Source: Vibrio neptunius
GTDB taxonomy: Bacteria; Pseudomonadota; Gammaproteobacteria; Enterobacterales; Vibrionaceae
Direction of reading: 5' to 3'
Assembly: GCF_000967495.1 (NCBI RefSeq)
Contig: NZ_JXXU01000011.1
Location: 124,001 to 188,000 of the forward strand
DNA: 64,000 nucleotides
The notes beneath the pieces are model-generated. The model was not told the origin of the DNA. It saw only the letters and a program-made list of their open reading frames with translations, and made no database searches. The position numbers were made by a program, and so were the translations under genes. Shown here one piece after another: positions 27,879 through 38,119 of the stretch (position 1 is its first letter; the number at the start of each line of letters is the position of its first letter).

Positions 27879-28227
27879 GCGCTAATACTCCCTGTTTTTA
27901 TTATAATTGCCGACTTAACAAACGGCTTTATCGCCGGCGAATTGCTGGGTTCCACCCACATTTTGCTACAAACTAGCACTCCCCAGACTAACATGCAACA
28001 AATTATTAACCTTCAATTTAGGGATATATAGCCACTTTATATGACTAAACATTCATTTTATAGAGTAATTCGCTCCATAATACGCATAAATCATTTTAAC
28101 AAACATATTATCTATCGATGTGGCAATTTAACATTTTTATAAAAACCAGATCTATCTCAACAATTCTCTCAATAGTGTCCATTCGATCTCGCTTGTCCCT
28201 CCAAACAGAAGTTATAAAACTCACAAT

Positions 28228-28244
28228 GTGAAAATAATTTTCAC
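28228..28244. promoter_or_regulatory. Perfect 17-base palindrome, candidate operator
   Basis: GTGAAAATAATTTTCAC has two perfect 8-base arms around one base. It resembles, but does not match, an ARG box. It could serve either flanking unit. Confidence 0.45.
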
Positions 28245-28310
28245 TTTATATTTCAACGACTCGCTTATACGGCCTTAGCTGTGTAGTTTTCTTTCACATT
28301 CTTTCATAAA

Positions 28311-28324
28311 GTGATCTAAATCAA
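28311..28324. promoter_or_regulatory. FNR-like site upstream of DUF3360 gene
   Basis: GTGATCTAAATCAA differs from the FNR consensus TTGATN4ATCAA at one defined position. It lies 230 bases before the start codon and just ahead of the structured leader. Confidence 0.4.
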
Positions 28325-28395
28325 TCACTCCTTTAGGGGGGCGAGTTACACTCGCGTCAAAGATAAAAGCCTCAATAAGCAAATTTTTGTCTTTT

Positions 28396-28523
28396 CTATC
28401 GTCTATGCTTAAGCACGTGAAAGACGCTCTACAGACGATAGCTCAAGGACCAAAATGCAGGACGCTGAGTCAGGTTTTTATAAGATCGCCAAACCACAAT
28501 AACTAACGGCGACTCTTCGAAGA
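28396..28523 (+). ncRNA. Candidate structured 5' leader of the DUF3360 transporter
   Basis: Successive pairings can be drawn. CTATCGTCT (28396-28404) pairs with AGACGATAG (28433-28441), enclosing a GCTTAAGC palindrome. CTCA/TGAG (28442-28445/28466-28469) follows. TCGCC/GGCGA (28486-28490/28508-28512) is next, then the self-complementary TCTTCGAAGA (28514-28523). I do not recognise a known riboswitch class. Transcription start is unknown. Confidence 0.35.
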
Positions 28524-28553
28524 ATCATTAACTTTTAGAATTATGAGGAATCT

Positions 28554-30101
28554 ATGTCAGACGCAGTCAATAAGTCGCACTCTGATTCGGATATCGAAAA
28601 CAAGAGCTATCGTGAGCTGCACCGTCCAGCTTCCGAATTTGAGAGCCGTTCAGATTATCTAGATCATGAACTTCAGATCATGAAGCCTCGTCGCTTCGGT
28701 TTAAACTTACCCGGTCGTGACTTCCGTTTCGAGCTCGAAGACTTAGTACCCGCACTAGCTGGGACTATCGGCATTATCGCAATGTACTCAGCGGTAATGA
28801 TGTCTTGGGCTGAGGGCCTGACCGCAGCTTGGGATCACATCAACCTAGGCAAAGACTTCGCCATTGAGGTGGCACGAGTAGAAATGCTCATCCCAGCCCT
28901 TCTATTCTGTGTATTGGCATCTGGTTTTATCAACCCGAAAGCAAACCTCGCAGGTAACCACGGGCCAATGATCCCTCTTATCGGCACCATCGCATTAGCT
29001 GGCGCACACCCTCTTGCCTTGGCTATCCTGATCGGTATTTTCGGTCTACTGCTCAGCTTCCTGAAAGGTGGGTCCAAGTTAGTTAACCTCACATCACAAG
29101 GTACTGCAGGTGGATTGCTGATATTCTTAGGCCTCACCGGTACGATGAGTCAGATAAACTCCATCCAAGCTTGGGCTGTAGGTCTTCAATCAGACACAAT
29201 TGCTGCGGGTAGCATGGGTTATGTAGGCCTGATTGTCTTGGCCGTCACCATTGCGCTTTATGCGTTCTTGGCAAAAGTGAATAAACGTTGGCTTGCTATT
29301 CCCGTCTGTGCATTTACAGGCTTAGCGATTGCACTCGTGCTCGGGGCTGGCTTCGACATTAAGTTCGTTACAGAAACAGGCTTACCGAACCTGAACCCAG
29401 TTTACTGGTGGGGCAGTACTGAAGAAGGCTGGATGCTTGGGCTACCAAACATGGAGCACTTTATTGCATCACTACCTTTCGCCATTCTCGCTGTCGCCAT
29501 GTGGTCACCTGATTTCTTAGGTCATCGTATCTTCCAAGAACTAAACTATCCTAAGAAGACGGAAAAAGTACTGATGGACGTGGATGACACCATGACCATG
29601 TGTTCTGTTCGTCAGATGGTGGGTACTGCCGTGGGTGGCGGTAATATTACCTCATCATGGGGCACTTACATGATCCCGGCAGCAATTGCGAAGCGCCCTA
29701 TCCCAGGCGGTGCAATCCTTCTTGGTCTATTAGTGATGATCATCGCTATCCTTGGTTTCCCTATGGACATCGCAGTGTGGCCACCTGTCATGCGTGTCGC
29801 ATTATTAGTTGGTGTATCGTTACCTCTACTTGAAGCCGGCATGCAGATGGTGAAAGACTCGAAAGATTCCCAAGCAGCTGGCATTTGTATCTTTGGTTCC
29901 GCTGTCGTTAACCCCGTACTTGCTTGGGCCTTAACTATGCTGCTGGATAATAATGGCTTGATTGGTGATAAAGAACGCGCAGCTCGCTTGTCTTTCGTCG
30001 ATAAAATCATCATTCCAGTTGGCGTACTGGTTATTTGTCTGATTGCCATGTTGGCGGTCGGTATGCTTGAAGGTCAATACGGCATTAAAGCCTGGCTGTA
30101 G
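28554..30101 (+). CDS. DUF3360 family membrane transporter-like protein
   Basis: A 515-residue inner-membrane protein with about 12 hydrophobic segments after a polar N-terminus of about 60 residues. It matches the DUF3360 family common in vibrios. The GNHGPMIPLIGTIALAGAHPLAL segment is reminiscent of the UraA/SulP (NCS2-like) fold, where a GP motif lies in the half-helix binding site, so a proton-coupled anion or base transporter is plausible; substrate unknown. The ribosome site is GAGGAA. An unusually long structured leader precedes it. A DUF3360 gene next to pflB suggests but does not prove a role in fermentation. Confidence 0.75.
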   Translation: MSDAVNKSHSDSDIENKSYRELHRPASEFESRSDYLDHELQIMKPRRFGLNLPGRDFRFELEDLVPALAGTIGIIAMYSAVMMSWAEGLTAAWDHINLGKDFAIEVARVEMLIPALLFCVLASGFINPKANLAGNHGPMIPLIGTIALAGAHPLALAILIGIFGLLLSFLKGGSKLVNLTSQGTAGGLLIFLGLTGTMSQINSIQAWAVGLQSDTIAAGSMGYVGLIVLAVTIALYAFLAKVNKRWLAIPVCAFTGLAIALVLGAGFDIKFVTETGLPNLNPVYWWGSTEEGWMLGLPNMEHFIASLPFAILAVAMWSPDFLGHRIFQELNYPKKTEKVLMDVDDTMTMCSVRQMVGTAVGGGNITSSWGTYMIPAAIAKRPIPGGAILLGLLVMIIAILGFPMDIAVWPPVMRVALLVGVSLPLLEAGMQMVKDSKDSQAAGICIFGSAVVNPVLAWALTMLLDNNGLIGDKERAARLSFVDKIIIPVGVLVICLIAMLAVGMLEGQYGIKAWL

Positions 30102-30118
30102 AAATTAAAATAATTTGT

Positions 30119-30146
30119 GGGTGGCAAGCTATGTCACCCTCTTTTT
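30119..30146 (+). terminator. Terminator after DUF3360 gene
   Basis: GGGTG/CACCC hairpin followed by TCTTTTT, 17 bases after the stop. Confidence 0.6.
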
Positions 30147-30400
30147 ATCAACTTTATTGAGGATTTATTGATTTAGTTTAAGGTTTGCAACTTTTTTTTA
30201 GTTTAACCTTGAAACCAAGTTAATAAGAAATCATCAAAAACTTAGTGGCAATATTTATAGTTTAAAACACGCTCATAAATCGATTTTAGAGACTATACAT
30301 ATTGTTATTCATTAAGAGTGTACCGCTCCTGAAAAGGAAAACTAACGAGCTCAATAGTTAGAAAGGTACGTGTTTTTTCTACTAAAAAGGTAGGTATGTC

Positions 30401-32677
30401 ATGGCAGAGCAATTTGCTAAAGCTTGGGAAGGTTTTGCTGAGGGTGACTGGCAAAACGAAGTAAACGTTCGTGATTTCATTCAAAAGAACTATGCACCTT
30501 ATGAAGGCGACGAATCTTTCCTTGTTTCTGAAGGTACTGAAGCAACGAATAAGCTTTGGGAAAAGGTAATGGAAGGTATCAAACAGGAAAACGCGACTCA
30601 CGCACCTGTTGATTTTGATACTTCAGTTATCTCTACCATCACTGCTCACGATGCAGGCTACATCAACAAAGATCTAGAAACGATCGTTGGTCTTCAAACT
30701 GACGCCCCGCTAAAACGCGCTATCATCCCTAACGGTGGTATTCGTATGGTGGAAGGTTCTTGCAAGGTTTACGGTCGTGAACTTGATCCTAAGATCAAAG
30801 AAATCTACACAGATTACCGTAAAACACACAACGCGGGTGTTTTCGATATCTACACTCCAGACATCCTAAAATGTCGTAAATCTGGTGTTCTGACTGGTCT
30901 TCCAGATGCGTACGGTCGTGGTCGTATCATTGGTGACTACCGTCGTGTAGCTCTATACGGTATCGACTTCCTAATTAAAGACAAGCTAGCTCAATTCGCT
31001 TCTCTACAAGAGAAATTTGAGAATGGCGAAGATCTTCAAATGACTATGCAGCTTCGTGAAGAAATCGCTGAGCAGCACCGTGCACTTGGCCAAATGAAAG
31101 TGATGGCTGAGAAATACGGTTGTGACATCTCTCGTCCTGCTGAAACTGCTCAAGAAGCTATCCAGTGGACTTACTTCGGTTACCTAGCTGCTGTTAAGTC
31201 TCAAAACGGCGCGGCTATGTCTCTAGGTCGTACTTCTACGTTCCTAGATATCTTCATCGAGCGTGATATCGCTGCAGGTAAGATCACTGAAGAACAAGCT
31301 CAGGAAATGATCGACCACTTCGTAATGAAACTGCGTATGGTTCGTTTCCTACGTACTCCTGAGTACGATGACCTATTCTCTGGCGACCCAATTTGGGCAA
31401 CAGAATCTATGGGTGGTATGGGTCTTGACGGTCGTACGCTAGTGACTCGTACTAACTTCCGTTTCCTAAACTCTCTATACACTATGGGTCCTTCTCCAGA
31501 GCCGAACATCACTGTTCTATGGTCTGAGCAGCTGCCAGAAGGCTTCAAGAAGTTCTGTGCGAAAGTCTCTATCGATACTTCTTCAATCCAGTACGAAAAT
31601 GACGATCTAATGCGCCCAGACATGGAGTCAGACGACTACGCAATCGCTTGTTGTGTATCTCCAATGGTTGTTGGTAAGCAAATGCAGTTCTTCGGTGCTC
31701 GTGCTAACCTTGCGAAAACTATGCTTTATGCAATCAACGGTGGTGTTGATGAGAAGCTGAAGATGCAAGTTGGTCCAGAAATGCCTAAGATCACTTCAGA
31801 AGTACTAGACTTCGACGAAGTGTGGAACAACCTAGACCACTTCATGGATTGGCTAGCGAAGCAGTATGTTGCTGCCCTAAACAGCATCCACTTCATGCAC
31901 GACAAGTACTCTTACGAGTCTGCGCTTATGGCTCTACATGATCGTGACGTTTACCGCACCATGGCTTGTGGTATTGCAGGTCTATCTATCGCGGCTGACT
32001 CACTATCTGCAATTAAACATGCGAAAGTGAAACCGATCCGTGATGAAGATGGTGTTGCAATCGACTTCGAAATCGAGGGCGATTACCCTAAATTTGGTAA
32101 CAACGATGCTCGTGTAGATGACATTGCTTGTGAGCTAGTAGAAGTGTTCATGAACAAGATCCGTAAGCTTAACACTTACCGCGATGCTGTTCCTACTCAG
32201 TCTATCCTTACGATTACATCTAACGTTGTATACGGTAAGAAAACAGGTAATACACCAGACGGTCGTCGCGCAGGTGCTCCGTTTGCTCCAGGTGCAAACC
32301 CAATGCACGGCCGTGATGAGAAAGGTGCTGTAGCATCTCTAACATCTGTAGGTAAACTACCATTTGCTCACGCGAAAGACGGTATTTCTTATACCTTCTC
32401 TATCGTGCCAAACGCACTGGGTAAGGAAGAGACTTCACAGCGTGCTAACCTTGCTGGTCTGATGGATGGTTACTTCCACCACGAAGCAGGTATCGAAGGT
32501 GGTCAGCATCTAAACGTCAACGTACTTAACCGCGATACTCTAGAAGACGCTGTTAAGCACCCAGAGAAATACCCGCAGCTCACTATTCGTGTTTCTGGTT
32601 ACGCTGTACGTTTTAACTCTCTAACGGCAGAGCAGCAGCAAGACGTTATCGCACGTACTTTCACCGAATCACTATAA
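30401..32677 (+). CDS. pflB: Formate acetyltransferase (pyruvate formate-lyase)
   Basis: A 758-residue glycyl-radical enzyme converting pyruvate and CoA to acetyl-CoA and formate under anaerobiosis. The active-site pair C417-C418 (ACCVSPM) and the radical glycine G733 (RVSGYAVRF) are intact. Length matches E. coli PflB (760). AGGTAGGT precedes the ATG. The codon choice is strongly biased (CGT for Arg, GGT for Gly, CTA for Leu), as in highly expressed Vibrio genes. It is separated from its activase by two unrelated genes. The 299-base upstream gap is A/T-rich with only half-site FNR-like matches. Confidence 0.98.
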   Translation: MAEQFAKAWEGFAEGDWQNEVNVRDFIQKNYAPYEGDESFLVSEGTEATNKLWEKVMEGIKQENATHAPVDFDTSVISTITAHDAGYINKDLETIVGLQTDAPLKRAIIPNGGIRMVEGSCKVYGRELDPKIKEIYTDYRKTHNAGVFDIYTPDILKCRKSGVLTGLPDAYGRGRIIGDYRRVALYGIDFLIKDKLAQFASLQEKFENGEDLQMTMQLREEIAEQHRALGQMKVMAEKYGCDISRPAETAQEAIQWTYFGYLAAVKSQNGAAMSLGRTSTFLDIFIERDIAAGKITEEQAQEMIDHFVMKLRMVRFLRTPEYDDLFSGDPIWATESMGGMGLDGRTLVTRTNFRFLNSLYTMGPSPEPNITVLWSEQLPEGFKKFCAKVSIDTSSIQYENDDLMRPDMESDDYAIACCVSPMVVGKQMQFFGARANLAKTMLYAINGGVDEKLKMQVGPEMPKITSEVLDFDEVWNNLDHFMDWLAKQYVAALNSIHFMHDKYSYESALMALHDRDVYRTMACGIAGLSIAADSLSAIKHAKVKPIRDEDGVAIDFEIEGDYPKFGNNDARVDDIACELVEVFMNKIRKLNTYRDAVPTQSILTITSNVVYGKKTGNTPDGRRAGAPFAPGANPMHGRDEKGAVASLTSVGKLPFAHAKDGISYTFSIVPNALGKEETSQRANLAGLMDGYFHHEAGIEGGQHLNVNVLNRDTLEDAVKHPEKYPQLTIRVSGYAVRFNSLTAEQQQDVIARTFTESL

Positions 32678-32697
32678 GATCGCTTGATTGACTTGAA

Positions 32698-32727
32698 AGC
32701 CCCGCTTCATTGAGCGGGGCTTTTTTA
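32698..32727 (+). terminator. Terminator after pflB
   Basis: The stem AGCCCCGCT / AGCGGGGCT is followed by TTTTTT. Very stable. Confidence 0.92.
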
Positions 32728-32847
32728 TTGCCAAGCAAAACAAAAGTTAGACTCAAGCCACATTTATATTTCAATTTTGTTTCTTTGCTCTCTGATGAAT
32801 AAGATATGGAGTAATATCTAGACTCCATTCAGAAATGATGTATTTAA

Positions 32848-33849
32848 ATGAACCTATTACGCACTCTTCCCTTGATATTGTTGGCCTCAACTGCTGTTGC
32901 TTCCGAGCGCTCGACTGTCTCGTTCTCAATTGACAATGATGGCGTATTTGGTGTCGATCAGGATTATACCAACGGACTGTTTCTCACCTATACCTCTGGC
33001 GCTATTACTCCCAACTGGTTAACCAACCCAATGAGCTTATCATTCTGGGGGGGCGCTTCTCTAGACAAATACGAATTCACACTTGGCCATAAAATGTATA
33101 CACCGTCCGATATTGAGGCCACCACACCAATAATCAATGATAGGCCTTATGCAGGATACCTGCACGCTGAGTTTAACTACATCAGTCTTCATCCTCAGCA
33201 GGCACAGCGTTTCAATCTGACATTGGGTACAACAGGTGAGAGTTCACTTGCCGACCAAGCACAAGATATCGTCCACGGTATTACCGGTTCCGACGAACCT
33301 CGCGGCTGGGCCTATCAGGTAGACGATGAGTTTGTCGGCAGCCTTGGCTACCTTAGTCACTTCAATCTTTGGCGCGATCGAGCCATTGCTAATACCGATT
33401 TGGAAATCTCAAACGTTTCTGAAGTGAATGCCGGCAACTTCCGCAGTGATGTTTCAACGGGCTTTATGCTCCGTTGGGGCAAGGACTTGGCAGGAAGTAT
33501 GGGAGCCGCAAACATTGATAATGAAAACCCATTCCGCGCAGGTATGCTGGGGGCGTCACAAGCTGGTTGGTTTATCTTTGGGGGTATTGAAGCTCGCTAT
33601 CGATTTAACGATATTACCATTGAAGGGGACCGGCCGGGTGTCGTTGATTATGCTCAACGCAACGGTGAAAACCCGAGCATCTATGATGTGACGCTAGAAG
33701 AAAAGCAAGCCAGCGCAGTGGCCGGCTTTGCTTGGTATAACCAACATTTTGGCGCGACCATTACAGCGACAGCAAAAACTCCTGACTACAAAGAAGCAAA
33801 AGATTCAATGTACGGAACGGGTGGCCTCGCATTGTATGCATTCTTCTAA
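32848..33849 (+). CDS. LpxR-like lipid A deacylase family outer-membrane protein
   Basis: A 333-residue precursor with a signal peptide (1-19, cleavage near AVASE). The mature part is a beta-barrel of the LpxR/DUF2219 family: N30-D31 in SIDNDGVF, the DxxYTNG motif (38-43), DRPYAG (98-103) and His143 in QDIVHG correspond to the catalytic Asn-Asp and His of LpxR. LpxR removes the 3'-acyloxyacyl chain of lipid A, changing surface charge and immune recognition. The C-terminal residue is Phe. The stop codon overlaps that of the convergent chemoreceptor gene. Confidence 0.82.
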   Translation: MNLLRTLPLILLASTAVASERSTVSFSIDNDGVFGVDQDYTNGLFLTYTSGAITPNWLTNPMSLSFWGGASLDKYEFTLGHKMYTPSDIEATTPIINDRPYAGYLHAEFNYISLHPQQAQRFNLTLGTTGESSLADQAQDIVHGITGSDEPRGWAYQVDDEFVGSLGYLSHFNLWRDRAIANTDLEISNVSEVNAGNFRSDVSTGFMLRWGKDLAGSMGAANIDNENPFRAGMLGASQAGWFIFGGIEARYRFNDITIEGDRPGVVDYAQRNGENPSIYDVTLEEKQASAVAGFAWYNQHFGATITATAKTPDYKEAKDSMYGTGGLALYAFF

Positions 33850-35726
33850 ATAGTAAACCTCTGGCAGTCACTGTTCAGGCTGCCAGCCCTTTGTTCTACT
33901 ACCTGACTGATGGAACGCAGTTGTTCATTGTTTTCTTCTAGTTCTTTCATGGCACTCGAAATCTGAGTCATGCTGTCAGCCATTGATTGGCTGGTCGTTG
34001 CCAACTCTTTGATGGAAGCAAAGATGACATCAGTCTGATGAGAAGCTTCATCGGCCTTTTCTGTAATAGTACGTAGTGCCTGCATCGCCTCATGACCTTT
34101 TTCCTGCCCGGTTCGCATCGATGTTTCAGATTGACCAATGTACTGGATAACTTCAGAACTTTCTTTCTTCATCGTGTCTATGGTTTCAGAAATCTCAGCT
34201 ACTGCATCCACGGTTCTCACCGCCAAACTACGGACTTCATCTGCCACGACAGCGAATCCACGCCCCTGCTCACCTGCTCGTGCCGCTTCAATCGCCGCAT
34301 TCAAAGCCAAAAGGTTGGTTTGCTCGGCGATACCATTAATAATATCCATCACCGAGTCAACTTTCGAAGATGCTTCTTCCAACTGCTGAATATGCCCCGC
34401 CGCAGATGTGAGTATAGTACTCACCTCTTCAAGCGAACCAATCGCTGCTCCAATAATTTGCGCCCCTTTCTCTGCCGATTCCGTAGAGGAGCGGCTTATT
34501 TCTGATACAAATTCCAGTGAATTGGACACCTCTTGTGTCGTCACACTCACTTCTTCTGTCGCTGAAGCTAATACCTGAGTCTGCCCCAACACTTCAGACT
34601 GATGATGAGCCAACCTGTCGAGACCTTGATTAAGTTCGACAGCATTTCCAGACAAAGCCTGACCGCTGGATTGTACACCTGAGACCAGTTCACCCAAATT
34701 TTCACAACTATCATTAATGCTGAGCGCCAATTGGTTGAATTCGTCATTGCGGTTTGCCGTCAATGTCATACGTTTCGACAAGTCACCAGCCGATACATTG
34801 TGCAAAATCTCACGAGTCTTGTTCAGAGAGCGCGACAGGGAGGTACTCTGCATAATGAAAATGGCAATGGTCAACACAGCCAGAACAATACAGGCGACTA
34901 AGATGGACCATAATGTTTGCTCTGAGGACTTCTCAGCAGAAAGCTGATACTGCGAACTGATTCCACTCAGCTCGCTTGTTACTGCCGCAATCAGTTGGGT
35001 CAACTGCATTTTGGTTGAAATTAGCTGCTGTTCAACACTACCCAATTCCTTAGAAAGCTCACTCACTCGAACGAATGTCGCTTTGTATTGCTCTATCTCT
35101 TTTTCATATAAATCCAACATGGCATAAACGTTGGACATACTTTCAAAAGCCCCCATGGCACGATTGAACAGTTTCAGATTTTCTTCGTTCGGTTGGAGTA
35201 AATAATTCTGCTGTGATTTAACCATGGCCTGAAAATCAGAGTTGAGCGTCACCATCCCAGTTTCAGCAATTTTCTGTTCGATAATATTAGCGAGCTTTTT
35301 TAACTCCCCCAACTTACCCTCGTCGATGTTAAAACCGAGTTCTTGCTTGAGCTCTAACCAAGGATTAACTGCCGCTTGAAAGTCTCCGATACTTTGCTTC
35401 AATCCTGTGGAATAACTCTTTAGATTTAAAACATTGAGAAAAGCAACATCATTGGTAACCGCTTCTACAATATCGCTGATATCTTGTTTTGCCTTCGCAA
35501 CCTGAGCGCCCTCTAGGTTGTCCAACTCGCTACTCAAGGTCAGAATTTTACTTTGGGTCTGATAAATTGAAATGGAACCAGAAGAGACATCACCGCTGGA
35601 ATGATACTGTTCACTCATTTGAGTGAGTCTAGAAGAGGTAAACACTGCGAGCATGACAAATCCCATTGTCAGTACAATTAAAAACAGTGTGACTTTCTGT
35701 TTTTGTGATAGCGCAAGCATATCCAT
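33846..35726 (-). CDS. Methyl-accepting chemotaxis protein
   Basis: A 626-residue chemoreceptor with TM1 about 12-31, a helical periplasmic domain (about 32-268), TM2 about 270-292, HAMP and the signalling hairpin with the tip signature [19 protein letters not shown]. The periplasmic domain does not show the duplication seen in the other receptor in this window, and no ligand-binding motif is recognised. AAGGA is six bases before ATG 35726. It is convergent with and overlaps the lpxR-like gene by four bases, and is divergent from pflA. Confidence 0.9.
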   Translation of the reverse strand: MDMLALSQKQKVTLFLIVLTMGFVMLAVFTSSRLTQMSEQYHSSGDVSSGSISIYQTQSKILTLSSELDNLEGAQVAKAKQDISDIVEAVTNDVAFLNVLNLKSYSTGLKQSIGDFQAAVNPWLELKQELGFNIDEGKLGELKKLANIIEQKIAETGMVTLNSDFQAMVKSQQNYLLQPNEENLKLFNRAMGAFESMSNVYAMLDLYEKEIEQYKATFVRVSELSKELGSVEQQLISTKMQLTQLIAAVTSELSGISSQYQLSAEKSSEQTLWSILVACIVLAVLTIAIFIMQSTSLSRSLNKTREILHNVSAGDLSKRMTLTANRNDEFNQLALSINDSCENLGELVSGVQSSGQALSGNAVELNQGLDRLAHHQSEVLGQTQVLASATEEVSVTTQEVSNSLEFVSEISRSSTESAEKGAQIIGAAIGSLEEVSTILTSAAGHIQQLEEASSKVDSVMDIINGIAEQTNLLALNAAIEAARAGEQGRGFAVVADEVRSLAVRTVDAVAEISETIDTMKKESSEVIQYIGQSETSMRTGQEKGHEAMQALRTITEKADEASHQTDVIFASIKELATTSQSMADSMTQISSAMKELEENNEQLRSISQVVEQRAGSLNSDCQRFTI

Positions 35727-35952
35727 AAGAAATCCTTAAACATCAGTCGGATGCAACTAAAACTTGCCTAGCCAGTTTGTTTATTAATTATTATAAAAAC
35801 CTTATTTGGCAACATTTTTATAACATACATTTTAGTCTATGTGCGCTTTTTTTATTAGTCAGTAAAATCTTGAGTATAAAAACCTGAAATGCTATTTAAA
35901 CCCTACTTTTTGTAATAAAATAACGAACAAATCACTAATTAGAGATGTGCAC

Positions 35953-36693
35953 ATGTCAGCAACCGGTCGTATCCATTCTTTCGAGTCCTGTGGAACAGTT
36001 GATGGCCCAGGAATTCGGTTTATTGTCTTTATGCAGGGATGTTTAATGCGATGCATGTATTGTCACAATCGCGATACGTGGGACACTCATGGTGGTAAGG
36101 AAGTGACCGTTGAAGAAATCATTAACGAAGCCAAAAGCTATCGTCACTTTATGAATGCTTCTGGCGGTGGAGTCACTTGTTCAGGTGGTGAAGCGATGCT
36201 ACAGCCCGAGTTTGTGCGCGATTTCTTTCGCTCTGCCAAAGCAGAAGGTATCCACACTTGCCTCGACACGAATGGCTACATTCGCAAACACACTGAGGTC
36301 ATCGATGAAGTGCTTGAGGCGACAGACCTGGTGATGCTTGATCTAAAACACATGAAAGATGAGGTTCACCATGACTTTATCGGTGTATCTAATCGACGCA
36401 CCATAGACTTTGCCCGCTACTTGCACCGTATCGGACAAAAGACTTGGATTCGCTACGTCGTAGTACCCGGATATACTGATGATGATGAATCTGCGCATAT
36501 GCTTGGCGAGTTCATCAAAGATATGGACAATATTGAAAAGCTTGAACTGTTACCATATCACAAGTTGGGAGCCCACAAATGGGAAGCGCTCGGTCTGGAT
36601 TATCCTCTGGAAGGCGTCAATCCACCGTCGAAAGAAACCATGGACAATATCGTCTCGATCCTTGAGCAGTATCACTCAAATGTAAAATATTGA
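35953..36693 (+). CDS. pflA: Pyruvate formate-lyase 1-activating enzyme
   Basis: A 246-residue radical SAM activase that installs the glycyl radical on PflB. The 4Fe-4S cysteines C30, C34 and C37 (CxxxCxxC) and the GGE motif (SGGEAML) are intact. ATG 35953 gives the family-typical [14 protein letters not shown] and the same 246-residue length as E. coli; an in-frame GTG two codons upstream is less likely. It is separated from pflB by the lpxR-like and mcp genes, so it has its own promoter. Confidence 0.96.
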   Translation: MSATGRIHSFESCGTVDGPGIRFIVFMQGCLMRCMYCHNRDTWDTHGGKEVTVEEIINEAKSYRHFMNASGGGVTCSGGEAMLQPEFVRDFFRSAKAEGIHTCLDTNGYIRKHTEVIDEVLEATDLVMLDLKHMKDEVHHDFIGVSNRRTIDFARYLHRIGQKTWIRYVVVPGYTDDDESAHMLGEFIKDMDNIEKLELLPYHKLGAHKWEALGLDYPLEGVNPPSKETMDNIVSILEQYHSNVKY

Positions 36694-36715
36694 TACCATC
36701 TGGCGAACATTTCAG

Positions 36716-36750
36716 AAAAAATACCAACCGGACCGAGGTTGGTATTTTTT
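36716..36750 (+). terminator. Terminator after pflA
   Basis: AATACCAACC/GGTTGGTATT stem, A-rich 5' arm and T7 tail. The tail runs directly into the ribosome site of the next gene. Confidence 0.85.
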
Positions 36751-36762
36751 TGAGAGGCTATT

Positions 36763-37428
36763 GTGCTGCTTTCCGAACTCTTCGCATTACTCGTTATACT
36801 GCTCTCAATGAGTTTTATATGGAAAGACGTATTGCGAGTATTACTTCCAAAACTCATGGCAGAACGAGGCTTTCAACACCTTACATTTGCAGCTATCTTT
36901 GCTCTGTTCGCTTTGTGGTCAGCACAAGCAGGTGTTAAAGAAGGTTTATCCATCCACTTTTTAGCCTTGACGTCCGTAACGTTAATGTATGGCTGGCGAA
37001 GTGCTTACGCGCTTTCAATCGTCGTTTCGTTATTGCTTGCCTCTTTCGGCCAGTTAACCTTCAGCCAATTGCCAGAATACATTCTTTTCTCCTGCTTGAT
37101 TCCTATATTAATCAGCTACGCTGTTTTTCTGCTGAGTTATCAATACTTACCGAGGAACATCTTTGTATTCATCTTCATTGCCGGATTCTTCAACGGGGCT
37201 TTTACAGGCAGTGTTCACCTCACCATTAACTCTATATACCATATTGTTCAGGGTACCCACGATTGGCTCACCATATTCGACAATTATATGGTGTTTATTC
37301 CTCTGCTGGCTTTCCCAGAAGGCTTGCTCAACGGGATGACGATGGCAATGTTTGCGGTGTTCAAACCGGAGTGGTTGCGAGTTTTCTCCGACCGTGATTA
37401 CATCTATAACCACTACCACAAGAAGTGA
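36763..37428 (+). CDS. CbiM/ECF-type membrane protein
   Basis: A 221-residue inner-membrane protein with about six hydrophobic segments, resembling the energy-coupling-factor permease family that includes CbiM. No cobalt transporter partner genes (CbiN, CbiQ, CbiO) are nearby, and the N-terminal metal-binding Met-His of true CbiM is not seen, so substrate is open. The start is GTG 36763 with GAGAGG upstream, only 12 bases past the pflA terminator. A C-terminal cytoplasmic His-rich end (YNHYHKK) is present. Confidence 0.65.
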   Translation: MLLSELFALLVILLSMSFIWKDVLRVLLPKLMAERGFQHLTFAAIFALFALWSAQAGVKEGLSIHFLALTSVTLMYGWRSAYALSIVVSLLLASFGQLTFSQLPEYILFSCLIPILISYAVFLLSYQYLPRNIFVFIFIAGFFNGAFTGSVHLTINSIYHIVQGTHDWLTIFDNYMVFIPLLAFPEGLLNGMTMAMFAVFKPEWLRVFSDRDYIYNHYHKK

Positions 37429-37553
37429 TTATTCAAACTGAAATTTCTTTACATTTTTAACGATAAACATGTGTTGAGATCATGTTTCAGTGCGTAATGA
37501 AAAGATAACCTAAGCACATTAAAGATGTATTAGATTGTTTTAGTGAGGCCACT

Positions 37554-38054
37554 ATGGAAATGACCAACGCTCAGCGCTTGATCCTATCTAACCAGTACTA
37601 TTTGATGTCTCAAATGGACCCAGAAAATGCGGCAAAATACCGTCGTTTACAAACGATCGTTGAACGCGGCTACGGGCTTCAGATTCGAGAGCTAGATAAA
37701 GAATTTGGCTGTTTACAAGAAACAGAGTGTCGAGAAATTATTGATATAATGGAAATGTTCCACGCAATGCAAGAGTCGTGCAAAATGCTATCTCAAACGG
37801 AACAAGCCGACGTCGATCAACGCCGCCTGATGTTCTTGGGATTCGACATTGCCACAGAAGCCCAGCATGTTAATTACGTACGATTCCTTGTCGACTCTGA
37901 AGGTTTATACCCACAGTTTGACAAAGCTGACCATCATTTTAACGCCCAGATGCCCATGCTAGAGAAGTACCGACGTATGCTAAACACTTGGCGTGCCTGC
38001 CCTCGTCAGTACCATCTGTGCAACACCGAACTGAAACAAATTTTCAATGCGTAG
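37554..38054 (+). CDS. yfbU: YfbU family protein
   Basis: A 166-residue protein colinear with E. coli YfbU ([15 protein letters not shown] at the start, ACPRQYHL near the end). The function is not well established; E. coli YfbU has been linked to cell-death phenotypes. It is helical, soluble and monocistronic, with its own terminator. Confidence 0.93.
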   Translation: MEMTNAQRLILSNQYYLMSQMDPENAAKYRRLQTIVERGYGLQIRELDKEFGCLQETECREIIDIMEMFHAMQESCKMLSQTEQADVDQRRLMFLGFDIATEAQHVNYVRFLVDSEGLYPQFDKADHHFNAQMPMLEKYRRMLNTWRACPRQYHLCNTELKQIFNA

Positions 38055-38071
38055 CCATTACGCAAAACACT

Positions 38072-38102
38072 AAAAAGGGTTACGCAAAAGTAACCCTTTT
38101 TT
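38072..38102. terminator. Bidirectional terminator yfbU / ompV-like
   Basis: The stem AAAAAGGGTTAC / GTAACCCTTTTTT has a GCAAAA loop between convergent genes ending at 38054 and 38120. Confidence 0.9.
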
Positions 38103-38119
38103 ACTCCTACTCTCTTTCA

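Larger units (their letters stand above)
27879..28553. other. 675-base divergent regulatory region
   Basis: No gene is supported here. It holds the promoter side of the ABC operon (left) and a long leader of the DUF3360 gene (right). Recognisable elements are the palindrome at 28228-28244, an FNR-like site at 28311-28324, a small hairpin at 28341-28355, and a chain of stem-loops from 28396 to the start codon. Confidence 0.6.

Noticed and set aside
30102..30400. FNR boxes upstream of pflB
   Set aside because: Only half-site matches such as TTGATTTAGTTTAA were seen; not strong enough to list, although anaerobic control is expected.
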